Origin: an uncultured Actinomycetes bacterium
GTDB lineage: Bacteria > Actinomycetota > Actinomycetes > Mycobacteriales > Nakamurellaceae
Assembly (NCBI GenBank): GCA_937926105.1
Contig: CALANS010000009.1
Location: 1-56,055, forward strand
Length of the DNA: 56,055 nucleotides
Direction of reading: 5' to 3'
Shown here: piece by piece, positions 39,145-49,022 of the stretch
Layout of the letters: each line of letters opens with the position of its first letter
Numbering within the stretch: position 1 is the first letter of the stretch
The notes under the pieces: generated by a model
Seen by the model: only the letters and a program-made list of their open reading frames with translations
What the model was told of the DNA's origin: nothing
Databases searched by the model: none
Position numbers and translations under genes: made by a program

Positions 39145-42100
39145 GGGCCGCCGCCGGGTTCGTCACCGCCGTTGTCATCGAGAATGTTGGTGCCGCCGGC
39201 CGCGATGGCAGCACTGGCACCGCCGCCGGCGGCCTCGTCGGCAAGTCGCCGCTGGCGTGCGCGCCACCGCTGGTGGATCCGGAACACAACCATCAGCACC
39301 AGGATGCCGCCGGCCACCAGCATCAGCACCAGGGTCAGCACCCCGTAGGCGCGGGAGGCGATGGTCAGCGGCACGGCCACGCCCCAGGTCGCACCGCTCG
39401 GACCGCGCAGCTGGGCGTACACGGTGAACGTGCCCGATCGAGACACCTCGGTGTCGATGGTGATCTGCTTGGTGCGAGGGCCCCCGGCGATCACGATCCG
39501 CCCCGGGTCGTGCGCGAGCAGGCCGACCGGGCCGCCGCCCAGGATGCCGACCGTCACCGTCACCTGATAGGGCAGGGTGTTCTGCACCGTGAGCAGCAGC
39601 GGCGAGGTCGACGAGGCCAGGGTGTAGCTGCCGGATCCGCGCCGGATCCGCACCCCGTCGTAGAGTGCGGCGATCGTGCTGGAAACGGTCTGCAGGACGG
39701 GACCGTCCGGGTCGGGGTCGCCGCGCCATGAGCTGGACACCGCGCCGAGCATCGCCTCCTGCAGGGGCCCGAGGATGTCAGCCGGGTCGGCTCCCTCGGG
39801 GCCAGGATTGGCGGTGAGCGCCTCGCCGAGCACCGAGATCTGGTTCTGCATGTCCTCCAGCGAGTCCAGGTAGTCGGCCGGCAACTCCTGCCGCTGCGCT
39901 CGGTCCGGGTAGCGCAGGGTCGCGGTGGCCGAGCCGCTGGTGTCGGTGGCGGCCAGCCCCGCCAACGATGTGCCCGTCAGCACCCCTTCGTTACCCATCA
40001 CCTGCAGCAGCCCGGTGATCAGCGTGAACCCGCTGCGATCCGGCGACCAGTCCCGATCGGGCACCAGCACCATCGGGGTGCCGGTCTTGTCGAAATGCTG
40101 CTGGGCCATCAGGGCCGCCAGCAGATTGACCCGATCGGCCCAGTCGGCCGGCAGCTCGTGGTAGACGAAGGTGCCGATGTCGGAGACCAGGGTGGCGTCG
40201 GAGACCAGGGCGGGGATGCTGCCCCGGTCGGTGGCCAGCGGCACGACACCCATCGGGGTAGCGGACTTCTCGGCGACCCCCTCGGTGCTGAGCACCGCGG
40301 AGGTGTACCCCAATGCGCGCAGTGCCTGCAGGGTCGGCTCGTCCAGCAGCCCGGCGGGTGGGAAGGCCACCGTGGTGATCAGGTGAGAGGAGGTGTCCAC
40401 CGTCGACGCCGGCTGCTGCAGGACTCGGCTGGCCACGGCGCGGCCGCGGTAGACGGCGGTAGCCAGCTCGTCGGTCATCCCGGCCCGGACCAATGCCACC
40501 ACGTCCGGGTCGCCGTACGGCAGCACCAGCACCTGGTGCGTGATGGCCAGCTCGCGCAGCCGGTCCAGGAACGCGGCGGCCGCCCGGGCACCGGTGCCCG
40601 CGACGGTGTCCGACGGTTGCGGGGTCGGCGCCGGGATCGGACCGGTCTCCGTCGTGCTGGGGGGCTCGGTGGTTGCGCCGGTGCCTGGGGTGGTGCTTGG
40701 GGTGGTCGGCGTGGTGGTGCCTGGGGTGGTCGGCGTGCTGGTGGTGTCGTCGGCGGCTCCGGTGCTGGGCGCGCTGGTCGATCCGGCACTCGATCCCCGC
40801 CCGGATGCCCCGGTAGCGGTGACGGAGGGGTCTGCGCCGGTGTTTGCGCTGGTGGTGGCGCCCCCGTCGGTGGTGCCGGGCTGCCCGTCGCTACCGCTAT
40901 GGACTTGCCCGGTCCGGCCGGGCAAGTCCATAGCGAGCGATGAGGTGCCCGATTCGGAGCCGCCCGAAGCGGCTGGATCGACCGATTCGCCCGATGATGA
41001 GGTGGTGGCGTCCAGGGTTCCGGTGTGGGCCTGCGTTCCGGCGGTGGCGCTCCCCGACGGGTTCGTCACCGCTGCGGATGACGGGGCGCCGGTGGTGCCA
41101 GTGCCGCCAGTGCCGCTGGTGTCCGTAACGCCGGAGGACGCGGCCGGGGCGCTCGGGCTGCCGGTTGCGGCGCCGGACGCGGTGTTGCCCTCGGTGCTGC
41201 TGGGTACGCCGGTACTGGTGGGCTGGGAGCTGGTGGGTTGGGTGCTGGCGGGGGCCGCCGATGCGTTCACCGTGGGGGTCAGTGGTGGCTGCGGGGTGCC
41301 CGGCTTGGCGACCACCCAGTAGCCACGGGACATCCGATCCAGCTCGTCGAGCAGCATCGGGTCGATCACCAGCGTGATCACCGCCGGCCCGGCCCGGGAG
41401 TTCTGCAGCGTGTCCACCAGGTCGGCCAGCCGGCCGCCCGGCTTGATCTCCGTCGCCAGGGTGTCGTCGGTGAAGACCCCGTTGACCCCAAGGTGGGGGG
41501 TGTCCACCAGCGGCCAGAGCATGCTCAGCGGGATCCCCGGGGTACCGGCAGCGGACCCGCCCGGGATCGTGGTGCCCCCCGGGTCGGAGCCCGGCACCGA
41601 CAACACCGTCACCATCAGGTGCAGCTCGCCGACGCGGGCTCGGACCGTCTCGTCCTTCAGGTGCAGCGTGGCGTTGATGTTGATCATCACCGGATATACC
41701 CCGGGTCGCGTGATGGCCAGGCTCTTGGCGGCGCTGCCGGTCAGTGGCACGGAGGCGGCGAAGTCGGCCGACGCGCCGGCCTTCAGAGTGCCGGGCAGCG
41801 TCCGGAAGCCCTCGTTGACCACGGCGAACTGCTGGGTCGGGTCGGAGACCTGCTTGCGGATCGCCGAGGTGCTCGTCATGACGTCGCCGCGCTGGAACTT
41901 ATAGCCCAGTTCGGTGATCGTGCTCTTGCTGGTGTTGGTGTAGCGACCGGTGACGGTCAGCGTGGTGCCGTTCGACGCGGTGACCACGAGGGGCTGGACG
42001 CCGGAGAGTCGGAAGGACAGCGTCGCCCCGTACTTTCCCAGCGGAGGCTCCGCACGCGCGGTGGCCGAGGCGATCGCCGGCAGAGCCAGCACCAGCAGGA

Positions 42101-42164
42101 CGACCAGGAGCCGGGCCGCCCAGCGGGTCACGCGGTCGGCGGGGCGGGGGTGCCGATTCCTCAC
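39141..42164 (-). CDS. DUF6049 secreted/membrane-anchored protein
   Basis: 1007 residues. Signal peptide at 1-38 ([18 protein letters not shown]). A beta-rich N-terminal part ([27 protein letters not shown]) and a region like glycoside/deacetylase folds ([30 protein letters not shown]) surround a Ser/Thr/Gly/Pro-rich insertion at about 295-520. A C-terminal helix near 945-970 and a basic tail (RWRARQRR) anchor it. It is the Rv3909-type protein always next to murJ, probably an outer-face partner in wall synthesis. Function is inferred from linkage only. Confidence 0.85.
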   Translation of the reverse strand: MRNRHPRPADRVTRWAARLLVVLLVLALPAIASATARAEPPLGKYGATLSFRLSGVQPLVVTASNGTTLTVTGRYTNTSKSTITELGYKFQRGDVMTSTSAIRKQVSDPTQQFAVVNEGFRTLPGTLKAGASADFAASVPLTGSAAKSLAITRPGVYPVMININATLHLKDETVRARVGELHLMVTVLSVPGSDPGGTTIPGGSAAGTPGIPLSMLWPLVDTPHLGVNGVFTDDTLATEIKPGGRLADLVDTLQNSRAGPAVITLVIDPMLLDELDRMSRGYWVVAKPGTPQPPLTPTVNASAAPASTQPTSSQPTSTGVPSSTEGNTASGAATGSPSAPAASSGVTDTSGTGGTGTTGAPSSAAVTNPSGSATAGTQAHTGTLDATTSSSGESVDPAASGGSESGTSSLAMDLPGRTGQVHSGSDGQPGTTDGGATTSANTGADPSVTATGASGRGSSAGSTSAPSTGAADDTTSTPTTPGTTTPTTPSTTPGTGATTEPPSTTETGPIPAPTPQPSDTVAGTGARAAAAFLDRLRELAITHQVLVLPYGDPDVVALVRAGMTDELATAVYRGRAVASRVLQQPASTVDTSSHLITTVAFPPAGLLDEPTLQALRALGYTSAVLSTEGVAEKSATPMGVVPLATDRGSIPALVSDATLVSDIGTFVYHELPADWADRVNLLAALMAQQHFDKTGTPMVLVPDRDWSPDRSGFTLITGLLQVMGNEGVLTGTSLAGLAATDTSGSATATLRYPDRAQRQELPADYLDSLEDMQNQISVLGEALTANPGPEGADPADILGPLQEAMLGAVSSSWRGDPDPDGPVLQTVSSTIAALYDGVRIRRGSGSYTLASSTSPLLLTVQNTLPYQVTVTVGILGGGPVGLLAHDPGRIVIAGGPRTKQITIDTEVSRSGTFTVYAQLRGPSGATWGVAVPLTIASRAYGVLTLVLMLVAGGILVLMVVFRIHQRWRARQRRLADEAAGGGASAAIAAGGTNILDDNGGDEPGGGP
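40895..40935. repeat. 18-bp perfect stem inside the DUF6049 gene
   Basis: CGCTATGGACTTGCCCGG (40895-40912) and its exact complement at 40918-40935 are separated by TCCGG. The structure lies in the low-complexity Ser/Thr insertion, near codon 417, and encodes [14 protein letters not shown]. Such a strong stem in an open frame is unusual. Confidence 0.8.
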
Positions 42165-42748
42165 GTCGTGTCCGCCAGCATCCGGGCGGCGCGGTGCGCA
42201 ATGCGTCGTTCCGCGGCGTAAGCCAGCACCTCGGGTACCTGGCGTAGCGGCACCCAGGCGACCTCCGTTACCTCTACATCGGCGTCGGAGAGCTCGCCGG
42301 ACTCGGCGAGCAGTAAGAAGTGGTGCACCCGCTTGTGGATGCGCCGGCCGCCAGCGGTGAAGCTGTAGCTCAGGCTGCCCAGTGGTGCCACCACCCGGCC
42401 GGTGATGCCGGTCTCCTCCGCCACCTCGCGGACCGCGGTCTGCTCGGTCGTCTCACCATCTTCAACGTGGCCTTTGGGTAGCGACCAGCGCAGGTGCCCG
42501 CCGCGGTCCAGCCGGCCGATCAGCGCCGCAGCAGGGGTCCCTGCAACGGTCCGCACCACCACACCACCGGCAGACGTCTCCCGGGAGATCGGCGCCCGGC
42601 GTGTCGCGTGCAGGCGCCGCGTCGCCCCGGGCGGAGGCACTACTGGCGCGTCGCGGGCACTCTCCGGGGCGGCCCGTTGATGCGGTCCCGGCGCCCGGTC
42701 GGAGCGTCGGGGGGCGCGTGCGGGCATGCGTCGATGGTAGTGCGGCAA
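42161..42748 (-). CDS. Nudix hydrolase (MutT4-like)
   Basis: 195 residues. The Nudix box [23 protein letters not shown] fits G-x5-E-x7-R-E-U-x-E-E-x-G-U exactly, so a pyrophosphohydrolase of nucleoside-diphosphate-linked substrates is likely. The first 50 residues are Arg/Pro-rich; the domain begins near [13 protein letters not shown]. The position upstream of the DUF6049-murJ operon is that of Rv3908 in mycobacteria. In those genomes pcnA is next on the other side, but here a dehydrogenase takes that place. Confidence 0.92.
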   Translation of the reverse strand: MPHYHRRMPARAPRRSDRAPGPHQRAAPESARDAPVVPPPGATRRLHATRRAPISRETSAGGVVVRTVAGTPAAALIGRLDRGGHLRWSLPKGHVEDGETTEQTAVREVAEETGITGRVVAPLGSLSYSFTAGGRRIHKRVHHFLLLAESGELSDADVEVTEVAWVPLRQVPEVLAYAAERRIAHRAARMLADTT

Positions 42749-42783
42749 CCTGGTCCGGCCGGGGAGCTTGCGACGGGCGCGGG

Positions 42784-43992
42784 TTAGGCCAGCACGCGCA
42801 GCCGGATGGTTTCCGGCATGGCCTGCAGCTTGTCCAGGATCGCCGGGGACAGCTCGGTGCCGGGGCCCACCCGGATATCGGTGGCCGCATAACCGATCTC
42901 GCCGACCGTGGCCAGCTGTTGGGACTCGATGTTCACGCCGTGCTCGGCGAGCAGGCCGTTGACGGTGGCCAGCACGCCCGGCACGTTCCGGTGGATGTGT
43001 ACCAGCCGGCAGCGGCCCTCCCGGTCGGCCAGGTTCAGCGGCGGCAGGTTCACCGACAGCGTCGTGCGGCCGAAGGCCGCATAGTCGCGTAACTTGCCGG
43101 CGACAAATCCCCCGATGTCCAGCTGTGCCTCCTCGGTGCTGCCTCCGATGTGCGGGGTCAGGATCACATTGGGCAGCCCACGCAACTCGGAGACGAACTC
43201 CTCCCCCTTGCGCTTGGGCTCGGCCGTGAACACGTCGATGGCCGCGCCGGTGAGGTGCCCGGACTCGATGTGCGCGCGCAGCGCGGCGTGGTCGACCACG
43301 AAGCCACGGGACAGGTTCAGAAACAGCGAGCCCGGTCGCATCTGGGCGAACTCGGTCTCGCCGAACAGCCCGTGGTTACCCGGCCGGCCGTCCACATGCA
43401 GCGTGACCACATCAACCTGGCCAAGAAGTTCTCCCAGGCTGCTGCAGCGGTGAGCGGTGCCCAGTGCCAGCTTCTCGGCGGTGTCGTAGAAGAACACCGT
43501 CATCCCCAGGGCCTCGGCCAGCACCGACAGCTGCGATCCGATGTTGCCGTAGCCGACGATGCCCAGTCGGCGGCCGCGCACCTCGTGCGATCCGACCGCG
43601 GACTTGTTCCAGGTGCCCTGGTGCATCGCCCGGTTCTTCTCGGTCAGCCGTCGGGTCAGCGCGATGATTTCCGCGAGCGTGATCTCGACCACGCTGCGGG
43701 TGTTGGAGTACGGCGCGTTGAACACGGCGATGCCGCGCGCGGCGGCGCCCAGCAGGTCGACCTGGTTGGTGCCGATGCAGAAGGCGCCGATCGCGCGCAG
43801 CTGCGGCGCTGCATCCATTGCCTCGGCGGTGACGGTGGTGCCGGAGCGGATGCCCAGCAGCTCGACATCGGCGAGTTCGCTCCTGAGCTCGTCTACTGAC
43901 AACGCTCGGTCCATGGTGCGGACTTCGTGCCCGGCCTCGGTGAGCAGGGTGACGGCGTCCGGGTGGATGTTCTCCAGCAGCAGCGTGCGCAC
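42784..43992 (-). CDS. serA: D-3-phosphoglycerate dehydrogenase
   Basis: 402 residues from a GTG at 43992 preceded by AAGAAG; a GTG at 44049 would add 19 basic residues. It is the short SerA type with one C-terminal ACT domain ([30 protein letters not shown]), which usually gives serine feedback. The NAD site is [24 protein letters not shown]. The active-site residues lie in [10 protein letters not shown] (Arg), DVFTAEP (Glu) and LTPHIGGST (His). First step of serine synthesis. Not part of the standard origin block, so it may mark the transition to accessory sequence. Confidence 0.93.
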   Translation of the reverse strand: MRTLLLENIHPDAVTLLTEAGHEVRTMDRALSVDELRSELADVELLGIRSGTTVTAEAMDAAPQLRAIGAFCIGTNQVDLLGAAARGIAVFNAPYSNTRSVVEITLAEIIALTRRLTEKNRAMHQGTWNKSAVGSHEVRGRRLGIVGYGNIGSQLSVLAEALGMTVFFYDTAEKLALGTAHRCSSLGELLGQVDVVTLHVDGRPGNHGLFGETEFAQMRPGSLFLNLSRGFVVDHAALRAHIESGHLTGAAIDVFTAEPKRKGEEFVSELRGLPNVILTPHIGGSTEEAQLDIGGFVAGKLRDYAAFGRTTLSVNLPPLNLADREGRCRLVHIHRNVPGVLATVNGLLAEHGVNIESQQLATVGEIGYAATDIRVGPGTELSPAILDKLQAMPETIRLRVLA

Positions 43993-44369
43993 GGTGGACT
44001 TCTTCCGGATAGTGCGGGAGCGCGGGTCTGCCTCGGCATGGCGACCCACTAGGGGTGCAGCGACCAGCGTAGATGCCCGGCGGAGTGCTCGGTGGCCGGG
44101 GCCGGAACTTCTCCAGTGAGACGCGGTCGGCGTGCTAGGAGGGCGCGTCCCCTGCGTCCGCCTCGCCGGCCCGGAGCACGCTTCCAGTTTCCTGCCTGGA
44201 CCGCTGGGACGTGCCTAGCGAGACCTACGGCGGCCGCCACCGACGTGAGCTGAGGCGCCCAGCGCCGACGACGGCTCGGCGGGCCGTCACACGGCGCGAT
44301 CACCGTGCTGCTCGCGTAGCAGCTGTGGTGGAACGACGGCCCGCAGACATGCCGCGGAGCGGCTGCGCG
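43993..44369. other. Spacer between serA and the catabolic island
   Basis: About 375 bp, partly the possible upstream extension of serA. GC-rich with no open frame that I recognise, no tRNA and no repeat that would act as an island boundary. The change in base composition to the right begins about here. Confidence 0.4.
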
Positions 44370-45182
44370 TCACCGTGCCAAGGATCCACGCCACGCGGTC
44401 GCCCTCTCGATCGTTCCGGAGGCCACGGATCTCAGGTCCTCGGTCGACAGCCGCGCAAACGCCAATCGGCCCAGTGCGGGCCGGCAATCGATAAAGGGGA
44501 AGTCGGAGCCGTATGCGACCCGGTCAGCTCCGACCTCGGCCACCAGTTGCTCGATCACCCGACGGTGATTGAACGACCCGCAGAGTTCGAGGATGATCTG
44601 CGGGAAGTCGCGAGCCACTGCAACCGCATCGTCGAAGCCTTCCCGCTTGACCCAGGAATGCCCCGCGATCAAGGTAACGCCCGGATGAGCATCGACCACC
44701 GTGCGCGCCTCATCGATGCCATCGAACTCCGACCCATACCAGGTGTGCGTGAGGACCGGGCACCCCACCGATTCCGCAAACTCCCAGACCACGCGATACC
44801 GGGGATGGCTGAGCCGACAGCGATGTAGGTCGGGGTGCAACTTGATCCCGACAAAGCGTTCATCATCTGCCCATCGAGCGAGCTCGTCATCCGGAGCCTG
44901 CCACGGGTTCACGACCAAGTAGCCCGACAACCGGCCAGGAAAGCGCGAAACCGCCTGGGCAGTCAACTCGTTGCCGCGAGCGGCATCCACCTGCACCGCC
45001 AAGTGACTCGAAATGAGCGCTCGGGCGACACCGCAACGATCCATGACAGCGACCATCGACGCGTCGTCGTTGTCGGGAACAAAGAACAGTGCCGTGGGGC
45101 CCAGGTGTGCGTGTGCGTCGACGATGCGCAGATCAAAGGCAGGACGTCGGTGCCGGATCGAGTCGGAGAGTGTGCTGTCCAT
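44370..45182 (-). CDS. Amidohydrolase, TIM-barrel, metal site intact
   Basis: 270 residues from the ATG at 45182, which shares one base with the upstream stop (TGATG). It belongs to the amidohydrolase-2 / COG2159-like family that includes decarboxylases and hydrolases of small cyclic or aromatic acids. Metal-site elements are in place: DAHAHL (H24, H26), GIKLHPDLHR, VLTHTW, LIAGHSW and the late Asp in YGSDFP. The reaction cannot be predicted. It is the last gene of a three-gene unit with a degenerate paralogue and a FAH-family hydrolase. Confidence 0.85.
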   Translation of the reverse strand: MDSTLSDSIRHRRPAFDLRIVDAHAHLGPTALFFVPDNDDASMVAVMDRCGVARALISSHLAVQVDAARGNELTAQAVSRFPGRLSGYLVVNPWQAPDDELARWADDERFVGIKLHPDLHRCRLSHPRYRVVWEFAESVGCPVLTHTWYGSEFDGIDEARTVVDAHPGVTLIAGHSWVKREGFDDAVAVARDFPQIILELCGSFNHRRVIEQLVAEVGADRVAYGSDFPFIDCRPALGRLAFARLSTEDLRSVASGTIERATAWRGSLAR

Positions 45183-45943
45183 CACGCCACGCTGCCCGTC
45201 AGCCGTATCAAGTTCTCGGATCCGATGGCACGGATCGATTCATCCTCCAGGTCCGACCACAGCAGTCGCGCAACTGCCTCGGCTCCGTCGCGGAGCGGTG
45301 CGCCAGTGCCAAAAATCAACCGTGAGGGGCCGAAACGTTGCACGAGCCACTCAAGGCCGCGATGCGTTGCCAGATTTGATAGGTCGAAGTTGACGTTACT
45401 CCTTCTGTCCAGGAGATCGGCGACGGCGCGGAGTTGTCGATAGCCAACCAGCGAGATCACCAGCGAGAGTTGTGGTTGGTCACCCGCCACCCGATCGACC
45501 GTCCGCCAGGTGGTCTCATCCGCATCGACCATCACCGGCAGACCGGCGGCGGCCACGCTGGCGAGGATGCCCCTCATCCCCGGATCGTCCAGCTCATAGC
45601 CGTGCGTAGCAGGAAACGCCCGAAAGGCCACAATACGACGATCGAACGCGCGGGTGACGAGGTCGCCGGGGCGGGGCAACTCCCCACAGTTCTGGGGAAG
45701 GATCGCCCAACACCCGACCAACCTGGGTTGATTGGCGATCACGTTCCCGATGAGTTCATTCCCGAATGCCGGATCGTAGAGCTTAGAACTGGTATGGGTA
45801 ACCAAGGCACGTTCAATGCCGAGCCTATCCATATCGGCAATCAACTCGTCCGCGGTGCCATTACCGACCTCGAGTGAGGGAAACCTGCCCAGATACGCGT
45901 GCGCGTCAAATAGCCTGATGCCCGTGGCGCCTGAATCGCTCAT
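45182..45943 (-). CDS. Amidohydrolase-like protein lacking metal ligands
   Basis: 253 residues, same fold as its neighbour. However, HxH is HAY (H15, Y17), the segment matching KLHP is FRAFP, PVLTHT is PVMVDA, AGHSW is SLVGY and the final GSD is GTG. At least four expected ligands are gone, so hydrolysis by the usual mechanism is unlikely. It may be a regulatory or structural partner of the intact enzyme; overlapping genes suggest equal expression. Alternatively it is an enzyme with another chemistry. It starts 21 nt after the FAH gene. Confidence 0.8.
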   Translation of the reverse strand: MSDSGATGIRLFDAHAYLGRFPSLEVGNGTADELIADMDRLGIERALVTHTSSKLYDPAFGNELIGNVIANQPRLVGCWAILPQNCGELPRPGDLVTRAFDRRIVAFRAFPATHGYELDDPGMRGILASVAAAGLPVMVDADETTWRTVDRVAGDQPQLSLVISLVGYRQLRAVADLLDRRSNVNFDLSNLATHRGLEWLVQRFGPSRLIFGTGAPLRDGAEAVARLLWSDLEDESIRAIGSENLIRLTGSVA

Positions 45944-45964
45944 GCCGCACCCTATCCGGGCGAA

Positions 45965-46837
45965 TCAGGCCCATGCCACCTGGTTCTCCAGGACGCCTAC
46001 GTTCTGCACGGACGCCCGCATCACGTCGCCGTCCCGAACCGGTGCGATCCCAGCCGTGGTACCGGTCGCAATGACGTCACCCGGCAGCAAGGTCATGCCA
46101 TCGGTCAGATCAGCGATGAGGCTCGACAGCTTGAAAACCATCTGACTTGTGTTGGCACTCTGGCGGACCTGGCCCCCGATCTCCAACCGCAGGTCCAGGT
46201 TCTCTGGGTCGCCGACGTCATCCGGTGTAACCAGGTAGGGCCCGATCGGCGCGAATGTATCGAAACACTTTGATCTGTCCCATGGCTCGCCACGTTGCAT
46301 GCTAGCCACCTGGAGGTCGCGGGCAGTCAGGTCATTGATAACCGTGTAACCAGCGACAACATTCTGCCATTGGTCGGCTGGGACGTCTCGCGCTCGTCTT
46401 CCAATCACCACCCCAAGCTCGACCTCATGCTCGACGTGCCGCGTGCACGAGGGCGGCCGGATCTTCGCGCGGTGGCCGACGAGTGCAGACGGCGGCTTGA
46501 AGAACAATACGGGCCGCGGCGGTACCTCCAACTGGCTCTCGTGAGCGTGGTCCGCGTAGTTCAGCGCGAGGCAGCAAATCTTGCTGCAAGACGCGATGGG
46601 GGGCTCAAAGATGACCGCATCAGCCGGGTGCACGGGGGCGCCCCGATCAACCAGCGACCGCACCTGCTCAGAAATCGCTTCGACGCCACGCTCCATAACA
46701 AGAGCCACGGGGTCAGCGTTCGGGACATCATCCAGGATCACGAGCCGATCACTCGCGTCTCCCGGCGCCTGGCCCGTCATTCGCACGGCGACGTGCACCT
46801 CGTCACTGCTTCCGGACCGGATACGAGCTAGGTACAC
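45965..46837 (-). CDS. Fumarylacetoacetate hydrolase-family enzyme
   Basis: 290 residues from a GTG with AAGGAG upstream. A short N-terminal domain precedes the FAH catalytic domain: LALNYADHAHES, PVLFFKPPSALVGH, HEVELGVVIG with the metal-binding glutamates, VINDLTARDLQ (metal Asp), SLIADLTDGMTLLPGDVIATGT. Family members cleave C-C bonds or isomerise/decarboxylate diketo acids from ring catabolism. It heads the minus-strand operon and diverges from the importer operon. Confidence 0.9.
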   Translation of the reverse strand: MYLARIRSGSSDEVHVAVRMTGQAPGDASDRLVILDDVPNADPVALVMERGVEAISEQVRSLVDRGAPVHPADAVIFEPPIASCSKICCLALNYADHAHESQLEVPPRPVLFFKPPSALVGHRAKIRPPSCTRHVEHEVELGVVIGRRARDVPADQWQNVVAGYTVINDLTARDLQVASMQRGEPWDRSKCFDTFAPIGPYLVTPDDVGDPENLDLRLEIGGQVRQSANTSQMVFKLSSLIADLTDGMTLLPGDVIATGTTAGIAPVRDGDVMRASVQNVGVLENQVAWA

Positions 46838-47295
46838 GTGACTCCTTATCGTAGATCAGATCAAATTCCGACGTAGCACCATGCGGGGTGTTGGGCGAGC
46901 CACGGAGTCGGCGACCACAGACCAGCCGCAAGACGCACTGCCGCTACGTATCGCCACTGTCCCCCGAGCCTGCCGGTGGTGGCAAGGTCGGATACTTGCG
47001 CTAGGTACCCAAAAATTGCCCGAAGCTACGCAACTTCGAGAACCCACTCTTCCCGGAAGCGCTCTGGGATGGGAGTCTCATAGGAGCCGCGTCCCGCCAG
47101 AGGGCCGGGAAGTTCGCAGATACGGGTTCGCCTGATGGGTTCGAAGGGACCAAGAATGCGCAAGCTGACAAGACCTGGGAGACCCATCACCATTGCATTC
47201 GTGGGCGACAAAAGTCGAGCGACATCGGCCGTGGTACTTTACTGAGTTAATCGCGGTGTCACGTAAGAAATCTTGGCTGCCAAGAGGAGAATCCC
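46838..47295. promoter_or_regulatory. Divergent control region of the catabolic island
   Basis: 458 bp between the FAH operon (leftward) and the importer operon (rightward). It is visibly less GC-rich than the core. It should contain both promoters and probably the site for the AraC regulator at 52704-53870. Possible signals are TACTTT near 47236 and GATCAGATCAAATT near 46855, but I cannot define an operator. The substrate-binding gene has a strong AGAGGAG ribosome site. Confidence 0.4.
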
Positions 47296-48918
47296 ATGCC
47301 TAGACGTTCCATTTCGCTGTTTCTCGCCGCGTCGCTCACCTGCGCTCTCGCCGCCTGTTCGTCATCGGGTGGAGGTTCGACCGGTAGCGAATCGGCCGGC
47401 GAAGTCTCCGGAGCCAGTAGCGGCGGATCGTCTGCCTCGAACACGCCTCCGAGCGAGGCCAAATATGTCAAGTCCCCCCGCGCCGGGACCGACAGTCTGG
47501 TCCTGATCCTCAACGCCCAGCCCGATACGTTAGACCCGGTGATGAGCAATACGGTCATCAACCGTTGGATCCCCGTCAACGTCCTGGAGCCACTGTTGCT
47601 CGCCGGACCGGACGGCAAGACCGAACCTGGGGTCGCGGACAAATGGTCGGTCAGCGACGACGGGCTCACTTACAAGTTCCACATCAGGGACAATGCCAAG
47701 TTCAGCAACGACAAGCAGGTCACAGCGGAGGACGTCGTCTTCTCGCTGAATGCGCTGAAGGGCAGCCAATACACCGCGAAGTCGGCCCCACTCGCTGCCG
47801 TGCAAAAGGTCGAGGCGATCGACCCGCATAACGTTCAGGTCACGCTTGAGCGGCGTAGCAATCAGTTCCTTTGGGGCGTATCCCGTGTCGCCGGCCTCGT
47901 GATGTACCACGGTCAGAGTGCTGATAGTCGTGCCACTGCACCCATCGGTGCCGGGCCCTACCAGGTCAGTGAATTCAAATCAGGCGACCATTTCACATTG
48001 ACTGCCAACCCACACTATTGGGGCAAGAAGCCCGCGATCAAGACCGTTCGGGTCAACTTCATCACCGACGCCAGCTCTGAGTTGAATGCGATGAAGTCAG
48101 GAGCGGCGGACGTCATTCCGGCGCTGGACGCGACCATGCTGTCGTTGATCGATCAGCAAAAGCTAACTGATCAATTCAACTTGGTCAGCTCAGAGCACAA
48201 CACCATGTACTGGATCAACCTCAACAGCCTGAAGAGCCCCACCGACGATGTAGCCGTCAGGCACGCCATCATGAAGGCCGTTGATCGCTCACAGTTTACG
48301 AAGGCGTTCGCCGCCAGCGCGCAGATCATACCGACATGCACGTACGCCATCACCACTCAAAAGCCGTGGTTCAAGGAGGCGAGTGACGACAGCTGCGTAG
48401 ACAAGTATGACCCGACCCTCGCATCGAAGGAGATCGCATCCGCCGGCAACGCCTCGGTAGAGTTGACGTCGGTATCCGATCTGGGGGCTCTTCCGATCAT
48501 GTCGCAGATCGCCGAAAATCAGTTCAAAAATGCGTCGATCAACCTGAAGTGGAACCAGCTGACGTACAGTCGGTATACGCAGGTCGTATTCAGTTCCAGC
48601 GAGCCCGACTACAACGTAACGGTGATGTACACAACGCTGAATCTGCCCCAGATGGCATCGTGTACAGATCCCGCCAAGGCTGGATGGAAGACATATTGTT
48701 CACCTAAGGCCGCCGGTCTGCTAGCCAAGGCGGACTCTGCAACTTCAGACGAGAGCAGGGACAAGTACTTTACGGAAGCCGCGAAACAACTTCAGGAAGA
48801 CGCGGTGATCGTGCCGATTGCGTTGCAAAAGGGCGCCGCATTGACGAACGGCGCACTCAAAGGGTGGAACGAGGACGTTCCCGCCACGGCGCTCCACCTG
48901 GCCAACCTACATTGGTAA
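47296..48918 (+). CDS. ABC transporter substrate-binding lipoprotein, peptide/opine family 5
   Basis: 540 residues. Lipobox LAAC with the acylated cysteine at 21, then a Ser/Gly spacer. The SBP family 5 signature appears in LVLILNAQPDTLDPVMSN, GVADKWSVSDDGLTYKFHIRDNAKFSNDKQVTAEDVVFSLN and GAGPYQVSEFKSGDHFTLTANPHYWGKKP. It captures peptides or other compounds outside and hands them to the permeases encoded downstream. The absence of strongly basic or acidic pocket motifs makes ligand prediction impossible. Confidence 0.95.
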   Translation: MPRRSISLFLAASLTCALAACSSSGGGSTGSESAGEVSGASSGGSSASNTPPSEAKYVKSPRAGTDSLVLILNAQPDTLDPVMSNTVINRWIPVNVLEPLLLAGPDGKTEPGVADKWSVSDDGLTYKFHIRDNAKFSNDKQVTAEDVVFSLNALKGSQYTAKSAPLAAVQKVEAIDPHNVQVTLERRSNQFLWGVSRVAGLVMYHGQSADSRATAPIGAGPYQVSEFKSGDHFTLTANPHYWGKKPAIKTVRVNFITDASSELNAMKSGAADVIPALDATMLSLIDQQKLTDQFNLVSSEHNTMYWINLNSLKSPTDDVAVRHAIMKAVDRSQFTKAFAASAQIIPTCTYAITTQKPWFKEASDDSCVDKYDPTLASKEIASAGNASVELTSVSDLGALPIMSQIAENQFKNASINLKWNQLTYSRYTQVVFSSSEPDYNVTVMYTTLNLPQMASCTDPAKAGWKTYCSPKAAGLLAKADSATSDESRDKYFTEAAKQLQEDAVIVPIALQKGAALTNGALKGWNEDVPATALHLANLHW

Positions 48919-49022
48919 GAGCTGCCGGTGTATCTCGTTCACCAGAGGGTTCGTGCGGGCAGCGCGGAGCCACATCGAGTGCGCTGGGCGCGCTGCAGCC
49001 ACCCGAGACCGTAAGGTAGTCC

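Noticed and set aside
47157..47246. Short plus-strand frame of 29 codons ahead of the substrate-binding gene
   Set aside because: No ribosome site and no conservation that I can judge; it may overlap the promoter.
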